From Alphaproteobacteria bacterium (GTDB lineage Bacteria; Myxococcota_A; UBA796; GCA-2862545), in the NCBI GenBank assembly GCA_020632925.1, contig JACKER010000023.1:1-64000 (forward strand): DNA of 64,000 nucleotides, in the 5' to 3' direction. Both the position numbers and the translations under genes were made by a program. The notes beneath the pieces were generated by a model. It had not been told where the DNA came from, did not search any database, and saw only the letters and a list, made by a program, of their open reading frames with translations. Below are positions 17,209 to 25,686 of the stretch, piece after piece. How positions within the stretch are numbered: the stretch's first letter is position 1; each line of letters begins with the position of its first letter.

Positions 17209-18038
17209 AGCCGCCGCCCTACCCGCTCGAGGGGGTGGTGTCGTGGAACGTGAACACCACCTGCAACTACCGCTGCAGCTACTGCACCCAGCGCTTCCTC
17301 GACTCCCGCGCCCGCTGGGCCGAGGACGTGCCGCGCTTCGTCGAGGCCTTCGCGAAGCTGCCCGGCGACTGGGAGATCAAGCTGTCCGGCGGCGAGCCCT
17401 TCGTGCACCCGCGCTTCGACGAGCTCGTGGCGGGGCTGGCGGGAGCGGGGCGGCGGGTGAGCGTGGTCACGAACCTGTCCGCGAAGCGCGAGGAGCTGCT
17501 GGCCTTCGTGGAGGCGACCCGCGCGCGCCCCGGGCTGATCTCCGCGTCCCTCCACCTCGAGTACGCCGAGCCCGACGCCTTCGCCGAGAAGCTCGCCGCC
17601 GTCGCCGCCGCCCACGCGGGGGCCGTCGTCGCCACCTGCGTCGCCACGCGGGACGCGCTGCCCCGGCTGCCCGAGCTGGTCGCGCGGTTCGCGGCGCGCG
17701 GGCTGCGGCTCGTGGTCCAGCCCGAGAAACAGGACCGGGACGTGGTGGACTACGACGAGCACGAGCTCGAGGCGCTGCTCGCCCTCGGGGGGCACAACGG
17801 CACCGGCGAGGTCGCACCCACGTTCGAGGGCAGGCCCTGCTGGGCGGGCGCCCGCTACCTGATCGTCGACCACCGCGGGGAGGCCTGGCGCTGCTACCCC
17901 GCGCGCCGCCAGCGCACCGAGCGGCTCGGGAACCTGCTCGACGGGACGCTACGCCTCGAGCGCGAGGCCACGCCGTGCCGCTACACGTACTGCAACTGCA
18001 CCGTGCCGCGGCAGCGGAGCATGGTTCACCCGTCGTAG
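17205..18038 (+). CDS. Radical SAM protein (second of tandem pair)
   Basis: The 277-aa paralogue of the preceding gene has CNYRCSYC (residues 20-27), LSGGEPFVHP, and the same C-terminal layout: RPCWAGARYLIVDHRGEAWRC, LGNLLDG and CRYTYCNCTVPRQRSM. The two proteins may form a heteromer or act in sequence on one substrate. The Cys-rich tail probably binds one auxiliary cluster. The GTG start overlaps the upstream stop. It ends convergently and overlaps the cyclic-nucleotide-binding gene by 13 bp. Confidence 0.85.
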   Translation: MKPPPYPLEGVVSWNVNTTCNYRCSYCTQRFLDSRARWAEDVPRFVEAFAKLPGDWEIKLSGGEPFVHPRFDELVAGLAGAGRRVSVVTNLSAKREELLAFVEATRARPGLISASLHLEYAEPDAFAEKLAAVAAAHAGAVVATCVATRDALPRLPELVARFAARGLRLVVQPEKQDRDVVDYDEHELEALLALGGHNGTGEVAPTFEGRPCWAGARYLIVDHRGEAWRCYPARRQRTERLGNLLDGTLRLEREATPCRYTYCNCTVPRQRSMVHPS

Positions 18039-18553
18039 TCCCAGAGGTGGAACAGCTCCTGGCGGCGCTCGGAGAACGTCCGCTTGAGCTCCTGGTTCTC
18101 GGCGAGCAGCTGCAGGACGCGCTCGTTGAGGGTGTGCAGGCGGCGAGCGAGCGAGCGCGACAGGACGTAGCCCAGCTTGAGGACGACCGGGTCGTTCTCG
18201 GCGATGCGCTCGAGGAAGGCGGCGCGGTCCATCGCGAACACGTTGAGGTTCGTGAGCGCCCGCACCGTCGCCGTCCGCGGGAGATCGAGCAGCAGGCTCA
18301 TCTCGCCCAGCGCCTCGCCCTGCTCCACCATGCCGATCGCGTGCTCCACGCCGCTGTCGTCGCGGCGGACCACCTCGACCCGACCGGCGATGAGCACCAT
18401 CATCCGGGGGCCGTGCGCGCCCTCCTCCAGCACCAGCGCGCCCTCCCGCCAGTGCTCGATGCGGCCGAGGCCCGCGAGGTGCCCGAGCTCCGCCTCGGTC
18501 CAGCCCCGGAACAGCTCCAGCCTGGCCAGCACGTGCGCGATCTCCGACGACAT
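18026..18553 (-). CDS. Cyclic nucleotide-binding (CRP-like sensor) domain protein
   Basis: The 175-aa protein is one cNMP-binding domain (residues ~8-125: LFRGWTEAELGHLAGL, EGALVLEEGAHGPRMMVLIAGRVEVVRR, GEALGEMSLLLDLPRTATVRAL, the last being the phosphate-binding cassette with GEMSLL and RTATV). A helical, probably coiled-coil tail follows. There is no HTH, so it is not itself a classical Crp; it may regulate a partner protein. AGGAG lies 6 nt before the ATG. It follows the arylsulfotransferase-like gene by 41 nt and may be co-transcribed with it. Confidence 0.85.
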   Translation of the reverse strand: MSSEIAHVLARLELFRGWTEAELGHLAGLGRIEHWREGALVLEEGAHGPRMMVLIAGRVEVVRRDDSGVEHAIGMVEQGEALGEMSLLLDLPRTATVRALTNLNVFAMDRAAFLERIAENDPVVLKLGYVLSRSLARRLHTLNERVLQLLAENQELKRTFSERRQELFHLWDYDG

Positions 18554-18594
18554 CTCGCTCTCCTGGTGGGCCGGCAAGCATACCCGAGGACGGG

Positions 18595-19974
18595 TCAGCG
18601 TTCCGGACAGTAGCGAGCGTTCGCGAACACGGCGCACCCGTCCAGCCGCTCCGACCGGTACCCCGCGTCGTGCGGATCCTCGAACACCAGGCGGAACGTG
18701 ACCCGGTCGTCCGCGGGATCGACCTCCACCACCTGCGTCCGCTGGTCGGTGAGGACGGAGCACTTGTCGCAGTGCGCGCGCGTGTAGCTCACGCGACCGT
18801 CGGGCAGCAGGTCCACGTCGCCCCAGATGGGCTCGTACCAGCCGGGCTCGGTGAAGGACCAGAGCACGCGCGCGGTCCGCGCCTCGACGTCGAAAGCGAG
18901 GTCCAGCACGCGGCTCATGGGGGCGGCCGGGCGCCCGAGGCCGTTGTCGTAGAACAGCAGGTGATCGCCGTGCAGCTCGGGAGCGTGCGGCATGTAGAAC
19001 CAGGCCGCGGGGTTCGCCTCCGCGCCCTGCTCGTCCACCAGGCGGAAGTCCTTGCCCGGCCCGAGCGTCCACCGGCGGTCGCCGGTCGCTCGATCGAGCA
19101 TCACCAGCTCCGACCGCGACCGCAGGTTCACCCACACCCCGCCGTCCTCGCTCACCCCCACCGCGTTCGCGTGGTACGGGTCGGTGCCGGGCTCGGCCGG
19201 GGGTAGCCAGCCCTCGTCGACCGCCCGCTGGCTGTTCCACCGCCACAGCGTCGCGCCGAGCGAGGGGTCGAGGATGCGCACCTCGAACCCGAACCACAGC
19301 GGCCCGCCGTCCGAGTTCGGCGCGGTGACCAGCGTGAGCACGGTGCCGTCGGCCAGCTGCTCGACGTGGTGGTTGTAGTCCCAGCCCGGGGCGAGCCAGG
19401 GCGCCTGAGCGACGACCTCGCCCTCGAGCGACAGCAGCGTGGGCGGGGCCGTGTACCCACCGCCGAAGAGCACCGCGTCGGGCCCGATCGCGCTCACGTC
19501 GAGATCCGCGGCGTCGTAGGGCACCCGCCAGTACCAGCGCAGCCGGCCGTCGGTGTCGATGATCAGGAGCTTCGCGTCCCGATGGCCCCGCTCGTCCGAG
19601 CCGTGGTTGAGCAGGACGTACCCCTCGTACGGATCGTCGTGCTCCTCGAGGTGCCAGCGGGGGAGCCAGTCGGGGAGCGGATCGGTACGGAAGGACAGGT
19701 CCGTGGACACCCCGTCGATCTCCCCCTCGCACGCGTAGGCGGTGTCCGCGAGCAGCCCGAGCAGCGCGGCGTCGCCGACGCCTTCCGGGGCGTCGACCTC
19801 GATCTCGTGGGCCTCGAGCGGGTCGTCCTCCGCCTCGCAGCGGACCCTGCCCTCCCCCGGGGCCTCGAGACCGAGGAGGAACCTGCGCCCCAGCACGTTG
19901 TCCGGCAGGCGCTCGACGGTCCAACCCGGGGGAACGGTCGGCGAGGGGGTGCAGGCCAGCAACAACGGGAGCAC
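18595..19974 (-). CDS. Arylsulfotransferase (ASST)-family lipoprotein
   Basis: The 459-aa protein begins (GTG) with a very short lipobox leader MLPLLLAC, then an Ig-like stretch and a six-bladed propeller of ASST type. Blade motifs include WDYNHHVEQLADGTVLTL, YHANAVGVSEDGGVWVNLRSRSELVMLD, WTLGPGKDF, MPHAPELHGDHLLFYDNG and a C-terminal Cys pair. ASSTs transfer sulfate between phenolic compounds in the periplasm through a histidine; several conserved His are present. Activity is not assured, as many ASST-like proteins are uncharacterised. The gene is divergent from the 192-aa membrane protein gene. Confidence 0.78.
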   Translation of the reverse strand: MLPLLLACTPSPTVPPGWTVERLPDNVLGRRFLLGLEAPGEGRVRCEAEDDPLEAHEIEVDAPEGVGDAALLGLLADTAYACEGEIDGVSTDLSFRTDPLPDWLPRWHLEEHDDPYEGYVLLNHGSDERGHRDAKLLIIDTDGRLRWYWRVPYDAADLDVSAIGPDAVLFGGGYTAPPTLLSLEGEVVAQAPWLAPGWDYNHHVEQLADGTVLTLVTAPNSDGGPLWFGFEVRILDPSLGATLWRWNSQRAVDEGWLPPAEPGTDPYHANAVGVSEDGGVWVNLRSRSELVMLDRATGDRRWTLGPGKDFRLVDEQGAEANPAAWFYMPHAPELHGDHLLFYDNGLGRPAAPMSRVLDLAFDVEARTARVLWSFTEPGWYEPIWGDVDLLPDGRVSYTRAHCDKCSVLTDQRTQVVEVDPADDRVTFRLVFEDPHDAGYRSERLDGCAVFANARYCPER

Positions 19975-20026
19975 GAGCCACCTTGACCGGCCGCCGTCGG
20001 GCTGTCGACCGGGTAGGATCCGGGGG

Positions 20027-20605
20027 TTGGAGGGTGACGTCGAACCACGGGAACGCTCGGAGGAGGTGGGTCCGCACGTCCAGCCGCTGCGGACCTGGCT
20101 GGCGCATGCGCTGACGGTCGGCGCGGGCGTGGGGCTGCTGTTCCCCGTGACGCTCGTGGTCACCGTCATGGCGCTCGACCCCAACTCGCAGCCGCCGAAG
20201 AAGGCGTTGCTCCAGCTCCAGCTCGCGGCACCGCTGACCTCGATGGTGGTCGCCGGGCTGACCGCGGTCCCCGCGGCGCTCACCACACGGCTGAGCTGGC
20301 GCTTCGGAGCGGGGCCCACGATGGCCCTGGGCGTGCTGCTGGGCGGCCTGGGCGCCATCGGGATGTGGGTCGGCATGGAGCTGATCCTCGAGCCGAACCG
20401 TGGCATCGAGCTGCGGCCGCTGCCGTGGATCGCGCTCGCCGGCGCGGCGGGGGTCGGGCCCCCCTGGGTCGCGTACATGGCGGTGCTGGCGAGGGGCCGC
20501 GGCGCCTGGCCCGTCACCCTCGCGACGCCGATCTGGGCGATGGGCGCGGTCGCGACGGCCATCGTCTTCCTGTGGCTGCGCATCAAGTTCGGCTACGACC
20601 GATGA
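20027..20605 (+). CDS. Polytopic membrane protein, function unknown
   Basis: About 192 aa. Five hydrophobic helices are visible (LTVGAGVGLLFPVTLVVTVMAL; LTSMVVAGLTAVPAAL; ALGVLLGGLGAIGMWVGMEL; WIALAGAAGVGPPWVAYMAVLA; TLATPIWAMGAVATAIVFLWL). No family is recognised. The start is uncertain: TTG 20027 has AGGA 8 nt upstream, while GTG 20066 directly abuts a GGAGGAG without spacing. The stop overlaps the ATG of the M16 protease gene (ATGA), suggesting the two act together at the inner membrane. Confidence 0.55.
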   Translation: MEGDVEPRERSEEVGPHVQPLRTWLAHALTVGAGVGLLFPVTLVVTVMALDPNSQPPKKALLQLQLAAPLTSMVVAGLTAVPAALTTRLSWRFGAGPTMALGVLLGGLGAIGMWVGMELILEPNRGIELRPLPWIALAGAAGVGPPWVAYMAVLARGRGAWPVTLATPIWAMGAVATAIVFLWLRIKFGYDR

Positions 20606-23424
20606 CCCCGCGTCGTCGGCTCGCCCTCGCCGCGGGCGTCGCGATCGCGCTGCTGGCCCTGCTCGCGTGGTGGTGGTCCCGCCCGGTGGCGGCGGACGCC
20701 CCGGGGGAGTTGGCCGAAGACGCGGGTCCGCGCGCGATCCGGACGCTCGACGCCGGCTTCGTCCGGGAGCTCCCGTCCGACCGCGAGGCGATCCCGCGCC
20801 CGATCTTCGCGCCCGGCCAGCCCCACCCGTTCCAGGCGGAGCCGTGGGTGCTCGACAACGGGCTGACCGTGATCGTCGTGCCCGACCGCAGCGCTCACAC
20901 CGTCGCCACGCGGATCGTCGTGCGGGCAGGCTCCAGCGACGACCCACGGGGTCTCGAGGGGACCGCGCACTTCCTCGAGCACCTGATGTTCGCCGGGACC
21001 TCGCAGCTCGGGACGGTGGACTTCGAGGCCGAGGCGCCGCACCTGGACGCGGTCGCGGAGCTGTCGTCCCAGCTCGCGCGGACCGAGGACGAAGACGAGC
21101 ACAAGGAGATCGACCAGTGGCTCCAGGAGGAGGAGCGGCGGGCGGCCGCGTGGGGACGACCGGGAGAGCTGGCCCGCCTGTACGACGAGCTCGGCATCAC
21201 CGATCTGAACGCCTGGACCAGCCACGACGGCACCGTCTTCCAGTCGACCGTACCGATCAGCGTCCTCGAGCCATGGGCCGAGGCCGAGACGCTGCGGTTC
21301 ACCGACCCCGCGCTGCGACGCTTCTCGCGTGAACGTCAGGTCGTCCAGGAGGAGGTGCTGTTCCGCTCGGGCTGCTCCACCAGCACCGTCGCCGACGCGC
21401 AGCGCGAGGCCCTGTACGGTCCGTCCCACCGCCTGTCCCGTGCGATCGGGGGCACCCAGGAGAGCCTGGAGGCGATCGCGGTCGACGACGTGCACGGCTT
21501 CTTCGACCGGTGGTACGTCCCGCGGAACATGGCGTTGATCCTGGTCGGCGACGTGGAGCTCTCCACGCTCCTGCCCCTGCTGGAGCGCACCTTCGGCCAG
21601 CTGCCCGATCGGCGCCTCCAGACCCGTCCCTCCCCGGTGTACGCGTCCCCGGTGGCGGGGATCCACCCGGTGCCGACGGCCGAGCGCTACCGCAGGCGGA
21701 TCGCGTGGCGGATCGACCGGACCGACCCCGCGGACCTCGCGGCGCTCGGGGTGATCATCGCGGCGGTGGACCTCGAGGGGAAGTGGACGATCGAGCCGCA
21801 CGGCGACACCGCCGTCCTGGCGCTCGACACGTTCGGGAAGGACGACGACCAGCTGGTGCAGGAGACGCGGGAGGCGATCGATCGAGCGCTGGGGCGGAGC
21901 CCGCGGACGCTGCCGCTCGAGAGCGCCCGGTACAAGGCCTGGGTGAGGCGCCTCCGGGAGCTCGAGGACCCACGCCGCCAGGCCGAGGAGATCGCGCAGG
22001 GCTGGCTCTTCGGGCGAGGCCCGGAGGTGCTGATGTCGACGCTGCGCGCGTTGTTCGAGCTCGACGAGCAGGAGATCGCGACGCGGGTGGCCCAGATCTG
22101 GCGGCCCGACGACCTGGCGTACACCAGCGGTGAGGCGAGGCGGCCCCAGCTGCCGCCGCGTTCCCCGTGGCGCGTGTCGCCCGAGGAGCGCGACCAGCCC
22201 TTCTCCGCCGCCGCGAACCGCCTGCTGATGCTCCCGCGGCCCGACCAGCCACCGGGCTACCGCGAGGCTGGCGAGGAGGTGTGGTGGAGCGACGACCGGC
22301 GGGTCGTGCTGGTGCGCAACCCGTCCAACACCCTCTTCGAGGCGCACCTGACCTGGCCCGTGGGGTGGGCGGACGCGCCGAACCGGTGCCTCGCGCTGCA
22401 CCTGTGGCGGTCCTCGCAGGCGGCGCAGGACACTCGCTTCGCGCGACTGAACCGCAGCGCCGTCGAGACCCGGGTGCGCTGCGAGCACGACCGCACGACG
22501 ATCGAGGTGCTCGGGCCGGGCGAGATGGCCTCGGAGGCCCTGCTGACCATCGGGCTCTCGCTGCGATCGCCGCGGCTGGTGCGCCCTTCGGCAATCGCCA
22601 GGATGCACGCGGCGGAAGAGGCGCAGCCCGACCGCGGGCGGGTGTCGCTCCTCCTCGACGAGCCGCCGCCGGCCCTCACGTTGACGGCGATGATGAACGG
22701 CGCCGAGTCCGTACTGGCCGGCCTGACCGAGGACCTGTCGGTCTACGGGGTGGCGCCCGACATCCGGATCACGGGGCCGTTCACGCTGCGCGAGGCGCTG
22801 GGTATGTGGCCCGGCGACCGGCCGCGGGGGCCCGAGCCGTTGGTGGCCGAGCGCGCGGTGCCGCCGCAGGTCCGGACGACCGACGGGGGCGAGCTGGCGG
22901 TGCTGCGCCGCGGCGAGCCGTACGACCCCGACCGAGAGGCGCTGTACGAGATGGTGGAGCAGCTGCTGTCCCAGCGGGCGCGCGACATCGCCCGGGGCTC
23001 GGGGCAGGCCTACCTGGTCGACCTCACCTACGCGCGCGGCGAGCGCCCCGGCGAGCCGAACGAGCTCCGGCTGCGGATCCCCTCGCAGCGCGGTGACAAC
23101 GTGCGGCTCGCGGCCCGGTTGATGGCCGGCCTGACCACGCCGGCGCTCCCAGAGGATCTCGACCACGTCCGCACGGTGGTGGAGGAGAAGGCGTGGTCGA
23201 CCCGGACGACCTTCCGGGACGCGTTGGACCCGCTGGGGGACGCGATCGATCGCGGGTTGGACGGTGACGCTGCCAAGGCGCGTTGGGACCAGGTCCCCGG
23301 CGTCACGCTGTCGGAGCTGAACGGGCTGCTCCAGGCGGAGGCGGCCAACGGCGCATGGATCCGGGTGCGGTCCGACAAGCCGGGCGACCCGCGCCTGCGG
23401 GAGCTGGGGGAGCTCCGGCGCTGA
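20602..23424 (+). CDS. M16 (insulinase/pitrilysin) family zinc protease, membrane-anchored
   Basis: The 940-aa protein has one N-terminal membrane segment (residues ~6-26) followed by an M16 catalytic domain with the inverted zinc motif HFLEH (H123, E126, H127) and the downstream Glu region. Three further M16-like domains fill the length, close to the ~960 residues of pitrilysin. It would degrade peptides in the periplasm while anchored to the inner membrane or exported. The second half lacks an HxxEH, as expected for the inactive half of the clamshell. It is coupled to the preceding membrane protein gene. Confidence 0.9.
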   Translation: MTPRRRLALAAGVAIALLALLAWWWSRPVAADAPGELAEDAGPRAIRTLDAGFVRELPSDREAIPRPIFAPGQPHPFQAEPWVLDNGLTVIVVPDRSAHTVATRIVVRAGSSDDPRGLEGTAHFLEHLMFAGTSQLGTVDFEAEAPHLDAVAELSSQLARTEDEDEHKEIDQWLQEEERRAAAWGRPGELARLYDELGITDLNAWTSHDGTVFQSTVPISVLEPWAEAETLRFTDPALRRFSRERQVVQEEVLFRSGCSTSTVADAQREALYGPSHRLSRAIGGTQESLEAIAVDDVHGFFDRWYVPRNMALILVGDVELSTLLPLLERTFGQLPDRRLQTRPSPVYASPVAGIHPVPTAERYRRRIAWRIDRTDPADLAALGVIIAAVDLEGKWTIEPHGDTAVLALDTFGKDDDQLVQETREAIDRALGRSPRTLPLESARYKAWVRRLRELEDPRRQAEEIAQGWLFGRGPEVLMSTLRALFELDEQEIATRVAQIWRPDDLAYTSGEARRPQLPPRSPWRVSPEERDQPFSAAANRLLMLPRPDQPPGYREAGEEVWWSDDRRVVLVRNPSNTLFEAHLTWPVGWADAPNRCLALHLWRSSQAAQDTRFARLNRSAVETRVRCEHDRTTIEVLGPGEMASEALLTIGLSLRSPRLVRPSAIARMHAAEEAQPDRGRVSLLLDEPPPALTLTAMMNGAESVLAGLTEDLSVYGVAPDIRITGPFTLREALGMWPGDRPRGPEPLVAERAVPPQVRTTDGGELAVLRRGEPYDPDREALYEMVEQLLSQRARDIARGSGQAYLVDLTYARGERPGEPNELRLRIPSQRGDNVRLAARLMAGLTTPALPEDLDHVRTVVEEKAWSTRTTFRDALDPLGDAIDRGLDGDAAKARWDQVPGVTLSELNGLLQAEAANGAWIRVRSDKPGDPRLRELGELRR

Positions 23425-23442
23425 CGCGAGATATGGGCGGGG

Positions 23443-24252
23443 ATGCTCGACGAGCTCCAGCAGTTCCTGTGGGCGGTGGAGACCGGCACCCTCACCGCCG
23501 CCGCCAAGCGCGCCCACCGCAGCCAGCCGGCGCTGACCGCGTCCATCCACCGGCTGGAGGACGAGCTCGGCGCGCGCCTGCTCGACCGTGGCCCCGGGGG
23601 CGCGCGACCGACGGCGGCGGGTCAGGCGCTGATCCCGTGGGCGCGGGCGGCCCTGGCGGCGGTGGAGCGCGGTCGTCGCGCGGTCGCGGAGATCGAGGGG
23701 TTGGCGGCGGGCGAGGTCCGCATCGGAGCGGGCGCGACCGCGTGCAGCGTGTGGCTCCCGCCCGTCCTCACGGCCTTCCGTGCCGCCCATCCGGCGATCC
23801 GCCTCTATCTCCGGGAGGGATCGGGCGATCGGGTCCTCCAGGACGTGGCCAGCGGCGCACTCGATCTCGCGATCGTCGCGGACGAGGGCACGGAGCGCTG
23901 GCTGGAGGACGAGCTGGTGCTGGTCGCGGCGCCGGGCACGGAGCCGTCGCGGCTGCCGCACCTGACCTTCCCGCACGGCGCCAGCCACCGCGCGCTCCTC
24001 GACGAGCACTTCCCGGACGCCGAGATCGCGATGGAGCTGTCGAGCCTCGCGGCCGTCCGCGCCCACGTCGAGCGCGGCATGGGCGTGGCGCTGCTGTCGC
24101 GAGCCGCCGTGCGCGAGCGGCTCGAGGAGGGCGCGCTCGTCGAGGTCCCCGACCCGCGGACGCCGATCCGGCGCACGCTCTGGCTGGTCCATCGGGGCCC
24201 GGACCTGTTGTCGCCGGCCGCGCGGGCGCTGCGAGCGATGCTACTGTCCTGA
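23443..24252 (+). CDS. LysR family transcriptional regulator
   Basis: The 269-aa protein starts with the LysR winged HTH (FLWAVETGTLTAAAKRAHRSQPALTASIHRLEDELGARLLDR) and continues into a substrate-binding domain with strands VRIGAGATACSVWLPPVL and a final QxGxG-like VERGMGVALLS. It is shorter than the usual ~300 residues but complete. Its target is unknown; the divergent-gene rule does not help since the upstream gene is on the same strand. Its 3' end overlaps the small convergent gene by 12 bp. Confidence 0.9.
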   Translation: MLDELQQFLWAVETGTLTAAAKRAHRSQPALTASIHRLEDELGARLLDRGPGGARPTAAGQALIPWARAALAAVERGRRAVAEIEGLAAGEVRIGAGATACSVWLPPVLTAFRAAHPAIRLYLREGSGDRVLQDVASGALDLAIVADEGTERWLEDELVLVAAPGTEPSRLPHLTFPHGASHRALLDEHFPDAEIAMELSSLAAVRAHVERGMGVALLSRAAVRERLEEGALVEVPDPRTPIRRTLWLVHRGPDLLSPAARALRAMLLS

Positions 24253-24456
24253 CCGGCCCTGGAGGGCCTCGACCTCCTTCCGCATCTGCTCGTTGACGCG
24301 ATCGAGGTCGTCCGAGCCGAGGTCGTTGCTGACGGCGGGCATCGAGGGCTGGAGCGCGGGACTCGTGGGTCCCGTCGACGGCGCGCGCGCGAGCCACGCG
24401 AAGCCTGCCAGGAGCACGAAGAAGACGACGGCGGGCCAGGGGGAGATGCGGGGCAT
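24241..24456 (-). CDS. Small single-pass membrane protein
   Basis: The 71-aa product has one N-terminal hydrophobic segment (AVVFFVLLAGFAWLA) followed by a polar tail ending in a short helix (DDLDRVNEQMRKEVEALQG). AGGAC lies 8 nt before the ATG. It overlaps the end of the LysR gene by 12 bp and diverges from the next membrane protein gene with only 26 nt between start codons. No family is recognised. Confidence 0.5.
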   Translation of the reverse strand: MPRISPWPAVVFFVLLAGFAWLARAPSTGPTSPALQPSMPAVSNDLGSDDLDRVNEQMRKEVEALQGRSGQ

Positions 24457-24482
24457 GAGGGTCGTCCTGTAGATTGGTCGTG

Positions 24483-25253
24483 ATGGTGAACGAGTCCCAC
24501 GCCCGGATCTTACGGCGAAACGTGCTGCTGCTGGCCGTGATCTTCCTCCACCCGCTCTGGCTGGCGGTCCGGCCGTTCGGAGACGAGCTCGGGTTGGCCG
24601 GGAAGGTGAACCACGTCGTGCTGCCATGGATCGAGCTGGCCTGGTTCGTGGACCTGATGCTGACGGCCTGGCTGATCGACTGGCTGCGGCCCTTCCCCGA
24701 CCCGTGGCGCCCGGTGCGCAAGCCGCTACAGACGCCCAGCCACACGGGGTTCGAGGCGAAGCTCGATCCGCGGGGCTCCTGGTCGGGTCGCGCGCTGGCG
24801 GCGGTGATCGGGACGCTCACGTCGACGGCCGGGATGACGCTGTGGATCCTGTTGGCGACGTGGCTCGACCGCGAGAGCTACCACGGGATGTTCGATCACC
24901 TGCCGGTCTGGCTCTACGTGGGCCTGTCGGCGATCGGCACGGCGGTGCTCCAGGGAGCGCCGTCGACGCTGGGCATGGTCCGCGAGCTGTTCCGGCGACC
25001 GACGTCGACGGTGACGCTGGACGGGCGGGTGCTGCGGCACGGGAAGCGGTCGTTGGTGCTGACGGGGCGCACGGAGATGACGCTGACCGGCGACGAGCTC
25101 GTCCTGACCGACGAGGGGAGCTCGCTGACGGTCGCGGGCGACCCCGCCCACCTGCGGTGGATCGGCGCTCGCGTCGCCGAGATCGAGCCCCGCGGCGACG
25201 AGGCCGACGTCCCCGCCGCGCTTCGCAAGGTGGCCGAGACGGTTCGCCAGTAG
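24483..25253 (+). CDS. Membrane protein with C-terminal soluble domain, function unknown
   Basis: The 256-aa protein has about four hydrophobic helices (VLLLAVIFLHPLWLAV; IELAWFVDLMLTAWLIDWL; ALAAVIGTLTSTAGMTLWILLAT; LPVWLYVGLSAIGTAVLQ). A PH-like or YcxB-like soluble beta domain follows (SLVLTGRTEMTLTGDELVLTDEGSSLTVAGDPAHLRW). The domain idea is inference from the alternating short strands. The start at ATG 24483 is chosen over the TTG three codons earlier. No partner is recognised apart from the small divergent gene. Confidence 0.6.
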   Translation: MVNESHARILRRNVLLLAVIFLHPLWLAVRPFGDELGLAGKVNHVVLPWIELAWFVDLMLTAWLIDWLRPFPDPWRPVRKPLQTPSHTGFEAKLDPRGSWSGRALAAVIGTLTSTAGMTLWILLATWLDRESYHGMFDHLPVWLYVGLSAIGTAVLQGAPSTLGMVRELFRRPTSTVTLDGRVLRHGKRSLVLTGRTEMTLTGDELVLTDEGSSLTVAGDPAHLRWIGARVAEIEPRGDEADVPAALRKVAETVRQ

Positions 25254-25686
25254 CCCGACCGGGTGTACCGTCGAGGGCAAGTACTTCAAGTAGTACAGCA
25301 GCTCGTCCTGCTGCGGATAGGACGTGTTCGAACCCACGTATGGCCAGGCGAAGGTCCGTCGTACAGGGCAGCGCCAGCCACGTCGTAGGACCCGTAGTCC
25401 GAACCCGAGAGCATGATCAGGGGGTCGAGCAGCCAGCGTTCAGCAGGTCGGCGCGGGAGCCCATCGTCGTCACCCCAGCCTCGTCGACGAACAGCATGCC
25501 CTGCTGAATGGTGGACAGCGCGGCTGCCCAATGTCGGGGGAGAGCACCCCTCTCGCCCCCTCAGGCGCCGCCCGGATCGACTTCGTACACGTCCACCAGG
25601 CGGCCCGTCGACACTGCGATGTCCTCGCAGGACGCGTAGGTGATCAGGGTGTCGATGTCCGGCACGCAAGCGCAGGTCGGGCCGAC
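25254..25686. other. Gene-poor stretch with broken coding remnants on the minus strand
   Basis: No intact gene is seen. On the minus strand several plausible peptide pieces lie in different frames: SGSDYGSYDVAGAALYDG (~25400), FAWPYVGSNTSYPQQDELLYYLKYL (~25280-25350), and after the stop of the downstream-listed TSP3 gene, in the same frame, GPTCACVPDIDTLITYASCEDIAV (25570-25686). They look like decayed coding DNA rather than regulatory sequence. A tail lost from the TSP3 protein is one explanation for the last piece. Confidence 0.35.

Noticed and set aside
20593..24192. 1199-aa minus-strand frame opposite the M16 protease and LysR genes
   Set aside because: Antisense to two well-supported genes; no recognisable motif.
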